A stretch of 64,000 bases of DNA, from the NCBI RefSeq assembly GCF_000717275.1, contig NZ_JNYV01000004.1:664023-728022 (forward strand). Reading direction: 5' to 3'. The translations under genes and the position numbers were made by a program. The notes beneath the pieces were generated by a model. The model was not told the DNA's origin and did not search any database. It was given only the letters and a program-made list of their open reading frames with translations. Below are positions 33,429 through 42,912 of this stretch, piece after piece (within the stretch, counting starts at the first letter, position 1; every line of letters begins with the position of its first letter). The DNA comes from Kitasatospora arboriphila (GTDB taxonomy: Bacteria > Actinomycetota > Actinomycetes > Mycobacteriales > Mycobacteriaceae).

Positions 33429-35210
33429 GTGGCAAGTGAATCCCGGACAAGTGTTGGACTTCTCGACGTCGCGAAGGGCGCGCTTGCAATGGTGCCGGAT
33501 GTACCCGGCATCGTCAGGCACGCACCGGGGCTGATCCTTCGCAGGCCGTCGGCGGAGTCGACGATCGGGTCGGTGTTCAACTCGCTGGTGGCCAAACACC
33601 CCGAGCGGCCTTTCATCCGGTTCGAGGGCAATTCCATCACCTACGGTGAGGCCAATCGCCGGATCAACCGCTACGCCGATTTCTTCAGCAAGAACGGTGT
33701 GGGACAGGGCGACGTCGTAGGCGTACTCGCGAAGAACCATCCGCAGACGCTCCTGGTGATGATCGCCGCGGTGAAGCTCGGTGCGGTGGCGGGGATGCTG
33801 AACTACAACCAGCGTGGGAAGGTGCTCACCCACAGCCTCGGGATCCTCGAGGCCACCGTTCTCGTGGTCGACCCGGAGGTTCGCGAGGCCCTCGAATCGA
33901 TCGACGACGATCACGTGCTGCCCTCGGTCACAGTTGATTTCGATGAGCTCAACGAGGCCACCGAAGGTCTGAGCGAAGAGAATCCTGCGGTCACCGCCGG
34001 GCTTCCCGCAAAGACCAAGGCGTTCTATATTTTCACCTCCGGCACCACCGGGATGCCGAAGGCCAGCATCATGTCGCACTACCGCTGGATGACCAGCATG
34101 GACGGCATCGGCGGCATGGGGGTGCGGCTTCGCCACAGCGACACCATGTATTCGGCGCTGCCGCTCTACCACAACAATGCACTGACAGTTGCGCTGTCGT
34201 CGGTGCTGGCGTCGGGCGCATGCCTCGCCATCGGCAAGTCGTTCTCGGCGTCCCGCTTCTGGGACGACGTGATCCAGAACCGGGCCACTGCGTTCTGCTA
34301 CATCGGCGAACTCTGCCGGTACCTGATGGCCCAGCCCGAGAAGCCGACCGACCGCAGCCATGGTGTGAAGGTGATCGTCGGTAACGGCATGCGGGCCGAG
34401 ATCTGGGAGAAATTCACCCAACGCTTCGGCATCGAGCGGGTTGTCGAGTTCTACGGCGCCTCCGAGCTCAACCTGGCATTCATCAACGTGTTCAACCTGA
34501 CCCGCACCGCCGGGTTCTGCCCGCTGCCGTACAAGGTCGTCGAGTACGACCACGAGACGGGCGACCCGAAACGCAACGGCGACGGCCGCCTGACAAAGGT
34601 CTCGAAAGGTGAAGCGGGACTGCTTATCTCGGAGATCTCCGACCGAGTGCCCTTCGATGGCTACACCGATGAAGAGGCGTCCAACAAGAAGATCATCACC
34701 GACGCGTTCAAGGACGGTGACCGGTGGTTCAACTCCGGTGACCTCGTGCGCGATCTGGGTATGTCGCACATCGCCTTTGTCGACCGGCTCGGTGACACCT
34801 TCCGCTGGAAAGGCGAGAACGTCGCGACCACCGAGGTCGAGGGTGCGCTCGCAGGCGTCGACACTCTCGATCAGGCCGTGGTCTACGGCGTGGAGGTGCC
34901 GGGCAGTGACGGCAAGGCCGGAATGGCCTCGGTGACCGTCCGCGAGGGCGCCGACCTGGATCCGAAGGCGCTCGCGAAACACCTGTACGACGAGCTGCCC
35001 CAGTACGCGGTCCCGCTGTTCCTCCGGGTCGTTGATCAGCTCGAGCAGACATCGACGTTCAAGAACCGGAAGGTCGAGCTGCGCGATCAGGGTTACGCGG
35101 ACGTCGGCGACGATGCACTCTATGTTTTGACCGGTAGCGAGGACGGGTACATCGAGTTCTACGATGAGTACCCCGATGACGTTGCCGGAGCCAAAGTCCC
35201 CCGCGGATAA
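33429..35210 (+). CDS. fadD6: Long-chain fatty-acid-CoA ligase FadD6
   Basis: 593 residues, ANL superfamily. The AMP-binding P-loop reads FYIFTSGTTGMPKAS (about 199-213); EFYGASELNLAF and WFNSGDLVRDLG are the A5 and A7 motifs; VDRLGDTFRWKGENVATTEVEGAL holds A8; and the C-terminal Lys lies in TSTFKNRKVELRDQG. It resembles the very-long-chain/FATP group. It activates fatty acids to acyl-CoA at the membrane. GTG 33429 with GGAG at 7 bp is chosen. Its end overlaps folP2 by 47 bp. Confidence 0.9.
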   Translation: MASESRTSVGLLDVAKGALAMVPDVPGIVRHAPGLILRRPSAESTIGSVFNSLVAKHPERPFIRFEGNSITYGEANRRINRYADFFSKNGVGQGDVVGVLAKNHPQTLLVMIAAVKLGAVAGMLNYNQRGKVLTHSLGILEATVLVVDPEVREALESIDDDHVLPSVTVDFDELNEATEGLSEENPAVTAGLPAKTKAFYIFTSGTTGMPKASIMSHYRWMTSMDGIGGMGVRLRHSDTMYSALPLYHNNALTVALSSVLASGACLAIGKSFSASRFWDDVIQNRATAFCYIGELCRYLMAQPEKPTDRSHGVKVIVGNGMRAEIWEKFTQRFGIERVVEFYGASELNLAFINVFNLTRTAGFCPLPYKVVEYDHETGDPKRNGDGRLTKVSKGEAGLLISEISDRVPFDGYTDEEASNKKIITDAFKDGDRWFNSGDLVRDLGMSHIAFVDRLGDTFRWKGENVATTEVEGALAGVDTLDQAVVYGVEVPGSDGKAGMASVTVREGADLDPKALAKHLYDELPQYAVPLFLRVVDQLEQTSTFKNRKVELRDQGYADVGDDALYVLTGSEDGYIEFYDEYPDDVAGAKVPRG

Positions 35211-36129
35211 GCCGATCCCGAGCGCGCAGACCGTGAGGCCTGATGCGTGGTCGGCGCATGCGCCGGTGTCGCCGACCCTCTGTGGCCGTGCGGTCGCCAC
35301 GGATCGTGCGTTGGTCATGGCGATCGTCAACCGGACACCTGATTCGTTCTACGACCGTGGGTCCAGCTTCACCGACGATGGCGCGAAGTCCCGAGTCGAG
35401 CAGGTGGTCGCAGAGGGTGCCGACATCGTCGACATCGGCGGGGTGAAGGCGGGTCCCGGTGCCGAGGTGGACGCCGCCGAGGAAATCGACCGGGTGTTGC
35501 CGATGGTCGAGTGGATCCGTGATCGGCACCCGGGTCTCATCATCAGCGTCGACACATGGCGCGCCGACGTGGCCCGCAGAGCAGTGGACGCCGGGGCGGA
35601 TCTGATCAACGACACGTGGGCGGGGGCCGATCCAGACCTGGTCTCGGTGGCCGCCGAGATGTCGGCGGGCATCGTTTGTTCGCATACCGGGGGAGCCGTA
35701 CCGCGTACCCGCCCCCACAGGGTTCGGTACCCGGACGTGGTGGCCGACGTGCTCGCGGAGGTGACCAAAGCTGCCGACCGGGCGGCTGCCGCAGGTGTGC
35801 GCCGTGATTCGATTGTCATCGATCCGACGCATGACTTCGGGAAGAACACCCATCACGGGTTGGCTTTGTTACGCCAGGTGAACGTTCTGGTTAATACCGG
35901 CTGGCCAGTGCTGATGGCACTGAGCAACAAGGATTTTGTAGGGGAGACTCTAGGGGTAGGCCTGGAAGATCGGCTGGAGGGGACACTGGCCGCGACAGCA
36001 CTTGCCGCTTCGGCGGGAGCACGAGTGTTTCGCGTTCACGAGGTTGCCGCCACACGAAGGGTGGTCGAGATGGTTGCCGCAATAGCCGGGACCAGACCAC
36101 CTGCCCGAACAGTAAGGGGTTTGGCATGA
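35164..36129 (+). CDS. folP2: Dihydropteroate synthase paralog FolP2
   Basis: 321 residues, pterin-binding TIM barrel. AIVNRTPDSFYDRG matches the first DHPS motif. The second motif, normally IDIGGESTRPG, reads VDIGGVKAGPG, so the Ser/Thr and Arg that bind substrate are gone. The same change marks mycobacterial FolP2, reported to lack DHPS activity. SVDTWRADVARRAVDAGADLINDTW and MALSNKDFVGETLG are conserved. Its place between fadD6 and gpgS equals Rv1207. Start 35164 or 35176. The real role is unknown. Confidence 0.85.
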   Translation: MSTPMTLPEPKSPADKPIPSAQTVRPDAWSAHAPVSPTLCGRAVATDRALVMAIVNRTPDSFYDRGSSFTDDGAKSRVEQVVAEGADIVDIGGVKAGPGAEVDAAEEIDRVLPMVEWIRDRHPGLIISVDTWRADVARRAVDAGADLINDTWAGADPDLVSVAAEMSAGIVCSHTGGAVPRTRPHRVRYPDVVADVLAEVTKAADRAAAAGVRRDSIVIDPTHDFGKNTHHGLALLRQVNVLVNTGWPVLMALSNKDFVGETLGVGLEDRLEGTLAATALAASAGARVFRVHEVAATRRVVEMVAAIAGTRPPARTVRGLA

Positions 36130-37142
36130 CCGCTGGAAAACACGTCACTGGAAAGTCCGACCGCGTCTGGACGCCCATCGCGTCCGCGCCCGAAGATTCG
36201 CCGCAGGCCGAGTGGGCCGCCGATCACAGCTGGGACCGACCAGACTGGTCTGTCGAGGAGTTGGTGGCCGCAAAACGCGGCCGCACGGTGTCGGTGGTCC
36301 TGCCGGCGCTGAACGAGGAAGACACCGTCGCGGATGTGATCGCCTCGATCCGTCCACTCATCGGCACCCTGGTCGATGAACTCGTCGTGCTCGACTCGGG
36401 CTCGACCGACGCCACCGCCGAGCGGGCTCGCGCGGCCGGTGCCCAGGTGATCACCCGTGAAGAGGCGGTTCCCGAGGTGGAGCCGGTCCGCGGTAAAGGT
36501 GAAGTCCTGTGGCGTTCGCTGGCCGCCACCACCGGCGATCTCATCGCTTTTGTCGACTCCGACCTCATCGATCCCGATCCGATGTTCGTCCCGAAACTGC
36601 TCGGACCGCTGTTGATCAACGAGGACATCCAACTGGTGAAGGGCTTCTATCGACGTCCGCTCCGTACGGGTCAGGGTGAGGACGCAAACGGAGGCGGCCG
36701 AGTCACCGAACTGGTTGCCAGGCCGCTGCTCGCGTCCTTCAAGCCTGATCTCACCGCGGTGCTGCAACCTCTCGGAGGCGAATACGCCGGCACCCGAGAA
36801 CTGCTGTGCGCCGTTCCTTTCGCCCCCGGTTACGGAGTGGAGATCGGGTTGCTCGTCGACACCTACGACCGCTACGGGATGGCCGGCATCGGCCAGGTCA
36901 ACCTGGGTGTTCGCACCCACCGGAACCGCCCTCTTGTGGAGCTCGGGGTGATGAGCCGCCAGATCGTCGGCACACTGATGGGCCGGTGCGGCATCGAGGA
37001 CTCGGGTGTGGGGCTCACCCAGTTCAAGATCCAGCCCGACGGCACCTTTACACCCAAGACCACCGATGTCTACCTCGCTGATCGGCCCGCGATGAACACC
37101 TTGCGGCCGATGGCCACCACGCGAGCGCGCCGCGCCTCGTAA
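36126..37142 (+). CDS. gpgS: Glucosyl-3-phosphoglycerate synthase GpgS
   Basis: 338 residues, GT-A glycosyltransferase (GT81). VSVVLPALNEEDTVADV is the nucleotide-binding start, FVDSDLIDPDPMFV carries the DxD-type metal site, and GYGVEIGLLVDTYDRYG is the acceptor-site segment. It makes glucosyl-3-phosphoglycerate from UDP/ADP-glucose, the first step to methylglucose lipopolysaccharide. ATGA overlap with folP2; a strong terminator follows 28 bp after the stop. Confidence 0.95.
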   Translation: MTAGKHVTGKSDRVWTPIASAPEDSPQAEWAADHSWDRPDWSVEELVAAKRGRTVSVVLPALNEEDTVADVIASIRPLIGTLVDELVVLDSGSTDATAERARAAGAQVITREEAVPEVEPVRGKGEVLWRSLAATTGDLIAFVDSDLIDPDPMFVPKLLGPLLINEDIQLVKGFYRRPLRTGQGEDANGGGRVTELVARPLLASFKPDLTAVLQPLGGEYAGTRELLCAVPFAPGYGVEIGLLVDTYDRYGMAGIGQVNLGVRTHRNRPLVELGVMSRQIVGTLMGRCGIEDSGVGLTQFKIQPDGTFTPKTTDVYLADRPAMNTLRPMATTRARRAS

Positions 37143-37170
37143 CGGCCGACCCAACCGTTACCACAGCACC

Positions 37171-37207
37171 AAAGACGATCCACCTGCCGAGCAGGTGGAT
37201 CGTCTTT
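37171..37207. terminator. Intrinsic terminator after gpgS
   Basis: A perfect 17-bp inverted repeat (AAAGACGATCCACCTGC and its complement) with a 3-base loop; it ends in TTT on the plus strand and begins with AAA, so it could act in both directions. Confidence 0.85.
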
Positions 37208-37238
37208 GCATATGCAGCGCCCCGGTCGGCTACCGTAA

Positions 37239-37254
37239 CTAGAACATGTTCTAG
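37239..37254. promoter_or_regulatory. KstR-type operator palindrome
   Basis: CTAGAACATGTTCTAG is a perfect 16-bp palindrome; its core TAGAACATGTTCTA fits the KstR consensus TNNAACNNGTTNNA exactly. It lies 34 bp before the SDR start. KstR represses sterol and cholesterol catabolic genes in mycolata. Confidence 0.7.
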
Positions 37255-37288
37255 CAAGGTGTCCGTTCACACTTCGGGGAGTTGGTCG

Positions 37289-38167
37289 ATGTCAGGTTCG
37301 ATGACGGGTAAGTCTGTTCTGGTCACGGGTGGCGGCAGCGGGATCGGCGCGGGAATCGCCGGTGCACTCGCCGAGCAGGGGGCCAAGGTGACGATCGTCG
37401 GTCGCAACGCCGAGCGCCTCGGCGAGACGGCCGACAAATTCAACGCAGCACTGGTGGACGGTTCGGTACACGCTCACGCGGGTGACATCACCGACGAGGA
37501 TCAGGTCGCGCAAGCGGTGGCCGCGGCCACGGCTCTCACCGGGCGCTTGGACGGAATCGTCGCGTGCGCCGGCGGTAGCGAGACCATCGGCCCGATCACC
37601 CAGATGGACACCGCTGCGTGGAAACGCACCATCGACCTCAACCTGAACGGCACGATGTTCACCATCAAGCACGGCGGGCGCGAGCTTGTGCGGGCCGGCG
37701 GCGGGTCGATCGTGGCCATCTCGTCGATCGCGGCGAGCAACACGCACCGATGGTTCGGGGCGTACGGCGTCACCAAGTCGGGCGTCGATCACCTCGTTGC
37801 GCTGGCCGCAGACGAGTTGGGCGCCAGCAACGTTCGCGTCAACGGGATCCGGCCGGGCCTGACCCGCACCGAATTGGTGGGCATGATCGTGGACGATCCG
37901 ACGCTGAGCGAGGACTACCGGGTGAGCACCCCGCTGCCTCGTGTCGGCGAGGTGGAGGACATCGCCGCGCTGGCGAGGTTCCTGCTCGGCGACGAATCGT
38001 CTTGGATCACCGGGCAGGTCATCAACGTGGACGGGGGCCAGATGCTGCGGCGTGGTCCCGACTTCAGTTCCATGCTCGAGCCGTTGTTCGGAGCCGAGGG
38101 CTTGCGCGGAGTCGTCCACACGGAGAGTGACGGAGCAGTCGAGAACACAGAGGAGGCAAGGTCATGA
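37289..38167 (+). CDS. Short-chain dehydrogenase/reductase in a putative KstR regulon
   Basis: 292 residues. NAD(P) motif TGGGSGIGAGIAGALAEQGA (about 13-32), ACAGG, catalytic Ser in IVAISSIAA, and YGVTK (Tyr-xxx-Lys). FLLGDESSWITGQVINVDGG is the classic C-terminal motif; an extra tail of about 35 residues follows. It oxidises or reduces an alcohol/keto group, likely on a steroid ring or side chain given the KstR-type site upstream. ATG 37289 has GGGGAG. The stop overlaps the next gene (ATGA). Confidence 0.85.
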   Translation: MSGSMTGKSVLVTGGGSGIGAGIAGALAEQGAKVTIVGRNAERLGETADKFNAALVDGSVHAHAGDITDEDQVAQAVAAATALTGRLDGIVACAGGSETIGPITQMDTAAWKRTIDLNLNGTMFTIKHGGRELVRAGGGSIVAISSIAASNTHRWFGAYGVTKSGVDHLVALAADELGASNVRVNGIRPGLTRTELVGMIVDDPTLSEDYRVSTPLPRVGEVEDIAALARFLLGDESSWITGQVINVDGGQMLRRGPDFSSMLEPLFGAEGLRGVVHTESDGAVENTEEARS

Positions 38168-38901
38168 CCACCGCACATCAGGTGTTGGGCGCCGAGGTGC
38201 AGATGCCGGTACAGGTCCGTGATGCGAGTTGCTTTGTTGCCGGGTTCACCGCCTCGGCGTCAGCGGCGCAGGCCGCGATCGACCAGACAGGGCTGCAGGT
38301 GATGCAGGTGCGCCCGGGCCGGGCGATGTGCATGCTCGTATTCGTCGATTACGTGGACGGAGATCTCGGTCCCTACAACGAATTCGGGGTTTGCCTGCTC
38401 GTCGGTGATCGGGAACGCCGTGGCGCGTCGATCGTTTCGAATCTGAGGGATCTGGCTGCCGGGCGGGCACGTGCGCTCGTGCATCGGCTTCCCGTCGACG
38501 GCGAGTTCACTCTTGCTGCGGGCCGGGGTATCTGGGGCTTCCCCAAGACACTGGCCGACTTCGATGTCGACCATCGCAGCGCCACAAAGCGGGGAGTGGT
38601 CAGCGAGGGCGGACAGATGATCGCTGCGTTGACGGTGCGGCCGGGCATCAAGGTTCCCGATTCCGGCGCCACCACGGTCTTGCGTGCCTACTCACATCTC
38701 GACGGGGTCACCAGGGAGACCCCGTGGGTGCTGAACAACACCAAGAACACCCGCACCCGCATCGGCGGCGCCGATCTGCAGCTGGGTTCGCATCCGATCG
38801 CCGATGAGCTGCGAAGCCTGAAGCTGGGACGTCGGGCATTGATGACATCGTCTGTCGGCCACCTGGAGATGACGTTCGAGGACGCCGAGCGGGTGTCATA
38901 G
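38164..38901 (+). CDS. Acetoacetate decarboxylase family protein
   Basis: 245 residues. The ADC-family core is visible (AMCMLVFVDYVDGDLGPYNEFGV); the Schiff-base lysine segment appears as GRGIWGFPKTLADF (Lys about 127), so the catalytic Lys is kept. Family members decarboxylate or hydrolyse beta-keto acids; some act in polyketide or sterol pathways. Translationally coupled to the SDR by ATGA, so both probably process the same compound under KstR-type control. Substrate unknown. Confidence 0.75.
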   Translation: MTTAHQVLGAEVQMPVQVRDASCFVAGFTASASAAQAAIDQTGLQVMQVRPGRAMCMLVFVDYVDGDLGPYNEFGVCLLVGDRERRGASIVSNLRDLAAGRARALVHRLPVDGEFTLAAGRGIWGFPKTLADFDVDHRSATKRGVVSEGGQMIAALTVRPGIKVPDSGATTVLRAYSHLDGVTRETPWVLNNTKNTRTRIGGADLQLGSHPIADELRSLKLGRRALMTSSVGHLEMTFEDAERVS

Positions 38902-38908
38902 TGGATGG

Positions 38909-39229
38909 GTGCTGACGTTACTGCTCTACCTGCTGATCATGATCGCCGTGATCGGTGTCGTGTTCGCCGTTGTCTGGGTGGTGTTCGGGCGGTCGGAAGA
39001 CCTTCCGCCCCTTGAACCGGGCACCACACTGACGCGGCTGCCGCGTGCCGGGATCACCGGTGACGACATCCGGTCCCTGCGGTTCGCACAGGTGACCCGC
39101 GGCTACAAAGCGGGCGAAGTGGACTGGGCCCTGGAGAAGCTCGCCAGGGAAATCGATGAACTCAGGTCGGCGCTTTACCGGCTCCAGGCGCGTGACGAGG
39201 TCGAAAGCCCAGCGCAAGAGGCAGAATAA
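38909..39229 (+). CDS. DivIVA-domain membrane protein, Rv1209-like
   Basis: 106 residues. One N-terminal transmembrane helix (about 2-27), then LTRLPRAGITGDDIRSLRFAQVTRGYKAGEVDWALEKLAREI, which matches the DivIVA/DUF-type motif (F-x-x-x-x-x-GY-x-x-x-EVD-x-x-L), and a short coiled coil (IDELRSALYRL). DivIVA-like domains bind curved membranes or polar growth sites. Start GTG 38909. In M. tuberculosis Rv1209 occupies this place after gpgS. Confidence 0.75.
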   Translation: MLTLLLYLLIMIAVIGVVFAVVWVVFGRSEDLPPLEPGTTLTRLPRAGITGDDIRSLRFAQVTRGYKAGEVDWALEKLAREIDELRSALYRLQARDEVESPAQEAE

Positions 39230-39356
39230 CCCGTCAGTAGTCCGTACTATAGAAGCCGACCAGCGTATAACCGCGCGGTGTCAACGGATATTGGCACCGA
39301 CCGAATAAGATCAGACTTCGACGCCGACTGCGGCAGCGAATCTGAAGGGAGCAGAG

Positions 39357-39524
39357 ATGGCGGCGATGAAGCCACGGACCGGGGACGGTCCCCTTGAAGC
39401 AACCAAGGAAGGGCGAGGAATCGTTGTACGCATCCCCATCGAGGGTGGCGGCCGACTGGTTGTCGAGCTGACCTCGGACGAGGCAGCGGCATTGGGTGAA
39501 GAACTGCGTGGGGTGACCGCCTGA
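39357..39524 (+). CDS. DUF3117 small protein, Rv1211-like
   Basis: 55 residues: it begins MAAMKPRTGDGPLEATKEG, continues RGIVVRIPIEGGGRLVVEL and ends in ALGEELRGVTA. This is a near-invariant actinobacterial protein (DUF3117) with no known role. GAAGGGAG sits 5 bp upstream. It is small but the reading is secure because the sequence is so conserved. The 127 bp before it hold the presumed promoter but no clear -35/-10. Confidence 0.9.
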   Translation: MAAMKPRTGDGPLEATKEGRGIVVRIPIEGGGRLVVELTSDEAAALGEELRGVTA

Positions 39525-39562
39525 TCCGGTGACACGCAGCAACAACAAGGAGACGATCGACC

Positions 39563-40399
39563 ATGCTTTCTGCAGTGGTCGATCTCTTGTGTTGTCCGGT
39601 GTGCCGGGCACCATTCGAGTGCGCCGACCGCACTCTCTGGTGCACCGGCGGCCATAGTTTTGACATCTCGAAGCAGGGATACGTCAGCCTGCTCGGGGGC
39701 GGGGGGAGCAGTTTTCGTTCGGACACCGCCGAGATGCTCGGCGCCCGAACAAGATTCTTGAACGCGGGTTTCTACGACCCGATTCTCTCCGCGGTACGCG
39801 ATCAGTGCGCGCCTGGCGCAACGATTCTCGATGTGGGTGCGGGTACCGGGCACTACCTGTCGGCCGCGGTCGATGCGTCGGGCGGGCGCGGCGTCGGCAT
39901 CGACCTCTCGAAGATCGCGGCGCGGCAACTCGGTCGGCTGCCCGGGGAGATCGGTGCCGTCGTCGCTGATGGCTGGCAACCCTTTCCGGTCGCCGATCAG
40001 GTGATTGACCTTGCGTTGTCGGTGTTCTCGCCACGCAACATACCCGAGTTCGCGCGAGTGCTCAGGGCCGACGGCAAGCTGGTGGTGGTGACCCCGACAC
40101 CTCGCCACCTGCGCGAACTGGTAGATGCCGTGGGCATGATCGGTGTGGACAAGGACAAGTCCGAGCGGATCGGCAACAGCATGGCGGGCACCTTCGTCCG
40201 CATCGAACGCACCCTGGTCGAGTACTCGGTTGCCCTGTCGCACTCGGAGATAGCCGATGTGGTCCTCATGGGTCCGTCCGCATTCCATCTGACAACAGGC
40301 GATGTCGCCGCGAAGCTCTCCGGTCTGCCCGACCTGCTGTCGGTGACGGTGTCGACGACCGTCCAGGTGTATCAGCCTGTGGCGCAGACGGTTTCGTAG
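39563..40399 (+). CDS. RlmA-like 23S rRNA (guanine-N1) methyltransferase
   Basis: 278 residues. N-terminal zinc ribbon (LLCCPVCRAPF then LWCTGGHSFD) followed by a SAM-binding domain with motif I ILDVGAGTGHYL (about 88-99). This order is typical of RlmA (m1G745 or m1G748, the latter giving TlrB-type tylosin resistance). Which base it modifies cannot be told. The last 28 bp overlap the convergent glgM. Confidence 0.85.
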   Translation: MLSAVVDLLCCPVCRAPFECADRTLWCTGGHSFDISKQGYVSLLGGGGSSFRSDTAEMLGARTRFLNAGFYDPILSAVRDQCAPGATILDVGAGTGHYLSAAVDASGGRGVGIDLSKIAARQLGRLPGEIGAVVADGWQPFPVADQVIDLALSVFSPRNIPEFARVLRADGKLVVVTPTPRHLRELVDAVGMIGVDKDKSERIGNSMAGTFVRIERTLVEYSVALSHSEIADVVLMGPSAFHLTTGDVAAKLSGLPDLLSVTVSTTVQVYQPVAQTVS

Positions 40400-41541
40400 A
40401 TCGACAGCGTCTGCTCGGCGATCGAGTCCCACGAGAATTCGGCTATGGCGCGTTCGCGGCCGGCTGCACCCATGGCGGCGGCCTGAACCGGGTCTGCGAC
40501 CACGCGATTCACCGCCGCGGCAAGATCGTGTTCGAAGTCGCGGGTGTTGTCCTCGCTGTAATGCACCAGTAGGCCGGTGACCTCGTCTCGGACCACCTCG
40601 GGGATGCCACCGACGTTGGAGGCCACCACCGCGGTTCCGCATGCCATGGCTTCCAAGTTGACGATTCCCAGTGGCTCGTAGATCGACGGGCAGATGAATA
40701 CGGTTGCAGCCGAGAGGATTTCCCGCACCTTCTCGGTGGGCAACATCTCGCGCACCCAGAACACCCCCGAGCGGGCGGCGGACAGGTGCTCCACGGCTTC
40801 GGCGATCTCCGCACCGATCTCAGGGGTGTCGGGTGCGCCGGCACACAGCACCAGTTGCAGATCGGGGTCCATGTGGTGGGCTGCGGCGATCAGGTGGCGA
40901 ACACCCTTCTGCCGGGTGATGCGACCGACGAACACCGCGATGGGGCGCGTCGGATCGACGCCGATGTCGGTCAGGACCGACGTCGAGTCGGCGGCGTCCA
41001 CCGGGTGCCACGTGTGGGTGTCGATGCCGTTGCGGACCACATGCACCTTGTCCGGGTCGAGGCGCGGATACGCATCACAGACATCGATCCGCATACCCGA
41101 ACTGACCGCGATCACGGCATCTGCGTATTCGACGGCGTTCTTCTCCACCCAGCTCGACACGCGGTACCCACCGCCGAGTTGCTCGGCTTTCCAGGGTCTG
41201 CGGGGTTCGAGTGAATGTGCGGTCAGCACATGGGGTATCCCGTGCAGCTGCGCGGCGAGGTGGCCGGCGAGCCCGGTGTACCAGGTGTGTGAATGGGCGA
41301 CCGACGCACCTTCGGCGGCCACCGCCATCCGTAGATCCGACGACAGTGTGGTGATCGCCGCGTTGGCGCCTTCGAGGCCGGGGTCGACTCCGTGGACCTG
41401 AGCGGTCTCACGCGGAGCGCCCATGCAGTGCACGTCGACCGTGGCGAGGTGGCGCAGATGGCGCACCAATTCGGTGACGTGGACTCCGGCGCCGCCGTAC
41501 ACTTCTGGTGGATATTCCCTGGTCATCATCGCCACGCGCAT
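40372..41541 (-). CDS. glgM: Glycogen synthase-type GT4 (GlgM, alpha-maltose-1-phosphate synthase)
   Basis: 389 residues, GT-B fold. MRVAMMTREYPPEVYGGAGVHVTELV is the typical start, and CPSIYEPLGIVNLEAMACGTAVVASNVGGIPEV carries the EX7E retaining motif. By order with glgC it equals Rv1212c, which makes maltose-1-phosphate from ADP-glucose for the GlgE pathway. It is often annotated glgA. ATG 41541 is the family start. Divergent from glgC across 153 bp. Confidence 0.9.
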   Translation of the reverse strand: MRVAMMTREYPPEVYGGAGVHVTELVRHLRHLATVDVHCMGAPRETAQVHGVDPGLEGANAAITTLSSDLRMAVAAEGASVAHSHTWYTGLAGHLAAQLHGIPHVLTAHSLEPRRPWKAEQLGGGYRVSSWVEKNAVEYADAVIAVSSGMRIDVCDAYPRLDPDKVHVVRNGIDTHTWHPVDAADSTSVLTDIGVDPTRPIAVFVGRITRQKGVRHLIAAAHHMDPDLQLVLCAGAPDTPEIGAEIAEAVEHLSAARSGVFWVREMLPTEKVREILSAATVFICPSIYEPLGIVNLEAMACGTAVVASNVGGIPEVVRDEVTGLLVHYSEDNTRDFEHDLAAAVNRVVADPVQAAAMGAAGRERAIAEFSWDSIAEQTLSIYETVCATG

Positions 41542-41694
41542 GGGTCTGACGCTAGTCGGACGAAGGCCGTAACGCCATCGGTGCACTTCAATCCCGCCGT
41601 GTGATCAGAAGTTGTGTCGCGATAGCGCAAGCGATTTCGAAACTCTCGCCTGTTGTCTCTGGCCGCGACGTCAGTTGACGGATAGGTTTAAGGG

Positions 41695-42912
41695 GTGATT
41701 TCACAGCGCCACGTCCTCGGGATCGTCCTCGCCGGCGGCGAGGGGAAACGACTCTTTCCGTTGACGATGGACCGCGCCAAGCCCGCCGTGCCGTTCGGTG
41801 GCGGATACCGGCTCATCGACTTCGTCCTCAGCAACCTCGTCAACGCCGGGTATTCGCGGCTGTGCGTGCTCACGCAGTACAAGTCGCACTCGCTCGACCG
41901 CCACATCTCGCAGACCTGGCGGCCATCGGGGTTCAACGGCGAATACATCACGCCTGTGCCGGCGCAGCAACGGCTCGGACCCCGCTGGTACACCGGCAGC
42001 GCCGATGCGATCTTCCAGTCGTTGAACCTGGTCTACGACGAGGAGCCCGAGTACATCGTTGTGTTCGGCGCCGACCACGTCTACCGGATGGATCCCGAGC
42101 AGATGGTCGAGGCCCACATCGCTTCTGGTGCCGAGTGCACGGTGGCGGGCATCCGGGTTCCGCGTGCGGAGGCCGTGGCGTTCGGCTGTATCGATTCCGA
42201 CGACAGCGGCAAGATCACCCAGTTCCTCGAGAAGCCCGCCGATCCTCCCGGCACCCCGGACGATCCGGACGCGACGTTCGCATCGATGGGCAACTACGTC
42301 TTCACGGCCGCCGCCTTGGTGAGGGCGATCAAGGCCGACGCCGACAACCCCGACTCCGACCACGACATGGGCGGCGACATCATCCCGGCCTTCGTCGACC
42401 GCGGTGAGGCGTTCGTCTACGACTTCAAGGACAACCAGGTGCCCGGGGCCACCGACCGCGACCGCGGATACTGGCGCGACGTCGGCACCCTCGACGCCTT
42501 CTACGACGCCCACATGGACCTGGTGTCGGTGCACCCGATCTTCAACCTCTACAACCGGCGCTGGCCCATCCACGGCTCCGCGGACTATCTGGTGGCGCCT
42601 GCGAAGTTCGTCCAGGGGGGCCTCGCGCAGGAGTCGATGGTGGGGGCGGGGAGCATCATCTCTGCAGCCACCGTTCGCAACTCTGTCCTGAGTTCCAACG
42701 TGATCGTCGAAGACGGTGCCACCGTCGAAGGCAGCGTGCTGATGCCGGGTGTGCGGATCGGTAAAGGGGCGGTCGTGCGAAAGGCCATCCTGGACAAGAA
42801 CGTCGTGGTGTCAGACGGCGAGATCGTCGGCGTCGACGAACAACGTGACCGCGAGCGCTTCGCTTTCAGCAACGGCGGCGTCGTGGCCATCGGCAAGGGC
42901 GTACGGGTCTAG
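41695..42912 (+). CDS. glgC: Glucose-1-phosphate adenylyltransferase GlgC
   Basis: 405 residues. [30 protein letters not shown] is the nucleotide and activator site; ADHVYRMD carries the catalytic Asp; [14 protein letters not shown] and [16 protein letters not shown] are substrate segments; a beta-helix with hexapeptide repeats ([23 protein letters not shown]) closes the protein. It makes ADP-glucose for GlgM and GlgA. GTG 41695 follows AAGGG. The last 4 bp overlap the convergent Nudix gene. Confidence 0.95.
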   Translation: MISQRHVLGIVLAGGEGKRLFPLTMDRAKPAVPFGGGYRLIDFVLSNLVNAGYSRLCVLTQYKSHSLDRHISQTWRPSGFNGEYITPVPAQQRLGPRWYTGSADAIFQSLNLVYDEEPEYIVVFGADHVYRMDPEQMVEAHIASGAECTVAGIRVPRAEAVAFGCIDSDDSGKITQFLEKPADPPGTPDDPDATFASMGNYVFTAAALVRAIKADADNPDSDHDMGGDIIPAFVDRGEAFVYDFKDNQVPGATDRDRGYWRDVGTLDAFYDAHMDLVSVHPIFNLYNRRWPIHGSADYLVAPAKFVQGGLAQESMVGAGSIISAATVRNSVLSSNVIVEDGATVEGSVLMPGVRIGKGAVVRKAILDKNVVVSDGEIVGVDEQRDRERFAFSNGGVVAIGKGVRV

